Under the pieces are notes generated by a model, which did not search any database, was not told the origin of the DNA, and saw nothing but the letters and a program-made list of their open reading frames with translations. The position numbers and the translations under genes were made by a program. A DNA stretch of 64,000 bases, from contig NW_022145555.1 in NCBI RefSeq assembly GCF_000002235.5, forward strand, positions 359,001 through 423,000, in the 5' to 3' direction. Shown piece after piece: positions 44,936 through 64,000 of the stretch. Position 1 is the first letter of the stretch. The number at the start of each line of letters is the position of its first letter. The stretch comes from Strongylocentrotus purpuratus (Eukaryota > Echinodermata > Echinoidea > Camarodonta > Strongylocentrotidae).

Positions 44936-45321
44936 CATATGGTAATATCATTATTCTACATTTCTCTCACCCAAGACTCTGAGGGACAAGGGGGATTTGT
45001 TTATGGGCAAGACTTGTATACCCCATAATGGTATTTCCAACAAGTCTTGTGTCAGGGAATTATAACCTTCTGAACATGAAAACTGACTACCATCTTCTTT
45101 TAAGCAGATGGCATGAGGTCCCATGTTTAATCAAACAAATTAATTTAATTTAACTTTCTAAACCTGAGAAAATGTCTTCCCTGATGCGCCAGCAAAGAGA
45201 ATTGGATTTTTAAAATTTTTATTGTAAATGTTCTCTTTTCCCAACAATTCAAACCACATATTTTGTATTAAGTTGAGTAATGATGACAAGTTGCTTTCCT
45301 AGTTTTAAAGTAACAATACAT

Positions 45322-45336
45322 ATTTTTTTTTTTTTT

Positions 45337-45375
<39 letters not shown>
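45322..45375. repeat. T run followed directly by G run
   Basis: About 24 T followed by about 28 G with no other base between. This probably marks the decayed end of an inserted element, and is a place where assemblies are often wrong. Confidence 0.9.
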
Positions 45376-45377
<2 letters not shown>

Positions 45378-45394
45378 GGTAGTTTGAACAAGGC

Positions 45395-45862
45395 TTCAAG
45401 ATTGCTCAATCCCATCTGTTCATTTTCATGAAAATTCATGACCAATAGAAGCCTTATCCCTAAGGCGAGCAACACACTACCCTGCTCTGTTTCTTTGCCC
45501 GGATACTCTCCCTGCATGGACTCCAAGACACGTTCTGTGTCCTTTAAACACTGCTTGTGGATAACTTCAATTCCACCGATTCATTTTCAAGAGAGTCCAT
45601 GATGAAAATATCTGCCATATCCCGAAGGCAAACCACACTCTTATTCACAGACAAACTACCATGTTCAGTTTCTAAGATTGTTGTAGAGAGGCCCAGACAC
45701 TGAGGCCCTAATGCACCTCATATCTGTTATTTAGAGGCTTTAGAAGTGGCTCTTCGTAGTCCAATAAGGGCTGGCAGATTACCTCAGTCCCACCTGTACA
45801 TTTTCATGCAAGTTCTTGACCGACAACAGCCAGACCCCAAGGCGGGTAACACACTACCCTGC
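45395..45862 (-). repeat. Degenerate repeats in the DHX8 3' flank
   Basis: Three loosely similar blocks (about 45400-45535, 45565-45700, 45770-45890) share the order CC-CC--T-CATTTTCA-G, AT--C---GGCGGGTAACACA(CT) and CATGTTCAGTTTCT. The last one overlaps the DHX8 terminal exon, and blocks 1 and 2 carry decayed matches to that exon (for example TTGTTGTAGAG-GGC-CA-AC at 45669-45690 versus 45917-45945). Confidence 0.5.
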
Positions 45863-63811
<17,949 letters not shown>

Positions 63812-63889
63812 CTGTACATATATGAAAAAGTAACCAGAGGTGTATCAAATCCATTTATCTACACTGCATGCATACTCCACACTTTTAAA

Positions 63890-64000
63890 GCTAAACTTTA
63901 GTACTGGTAATGCGATTGCATTGTGAAAGAAAAGGTGTGGAAAGGATCAGAAAAAGTTGATCATGTAGAATGTAAGTATTGGTGTGCACTGCAAGGTTCT
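63890..64000 (-). repeat. GTATAGACCAGTT element, cut by the window edge
   Basis: TGCGATTGCATTGTGAAAGA, GATCAGAAAAAGTTGATCAT and AAGTATTGGTGTGCACTGCA match 21240-21340 in the same orientation. Confidence 0.65.

Overview
The window is a piece of animal nuclear genome. It is AT-rich, intron-dense and packed with short interspersed elements. Three multi-exon genes can be read by joining exons across GT/AG junctions in consistent phase. Gene content (an animal lipoxygenase, an EGF/YWTD secreted protein and the splicing helicase DHX8) together with the repeat style (foldback MITEs, tRNA-derived SINEs with a GCGCTATATAAA tail, decayed LINEs, many poly-C/poly-G runs) suggest a marine deuterostome invertebrate, most likely an echinoderm such as a sea urchin. 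The species assignment is inference, not proof.

Layout. 1-11.2 kb: no recognisable gene; instead an inverted pair of minisatellite arms (2.04-4.2 kb), several MITEs and a tRNA-like relic. 11.3-19.4 kb, minus strand: a complete small gene of nine coding exons for a secreted protein of about 391 aa (signal peptide, Cys-rich segment, one EGF module, one six-bladed YWTD propeller), with a candidate 9-nt microexon; its first intron holds a decayed LINE and a 400-bp palindrome. 19.5-24.7 kb: repeats only. 24.8-40.4 kb, plus strand: a lipoxygenase (PLAT domain plus catalytic domain, 11 exons found, 652 aa) with all iron ligands; its introns hold LINE, SINE and MITE insertions. 40.6-45.2 kb: tandem repeats, including three near-identical 429-bp units. 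45.8-63.8 kb, minus strand: the DEAH-box helicase DHX8/Prp22 (17 exons, about 1125 aa; the N-terminus lies beyond the right edge).

The three genes do not form a pathway. DHX8 is a housekeeping spliceosome factor, the lipoxygenase makes lipid hydroperoxides, and the YWTD protein is probably extracellular. The least ordinary signals are: (i) repeated small direct duplications of exon edges inside DHX8; (ii) a lipoxygenase with a predicted N-myristoylation motif and an Ala at the stereocontrol (Coffa) position; (iii) the 9-nt microexon between EGF and propeller; (iv) very long palindromes in introns; and (v) the inverted minisatellite arms at the left. All coordinates and alignments were read by eye; no database search was run.
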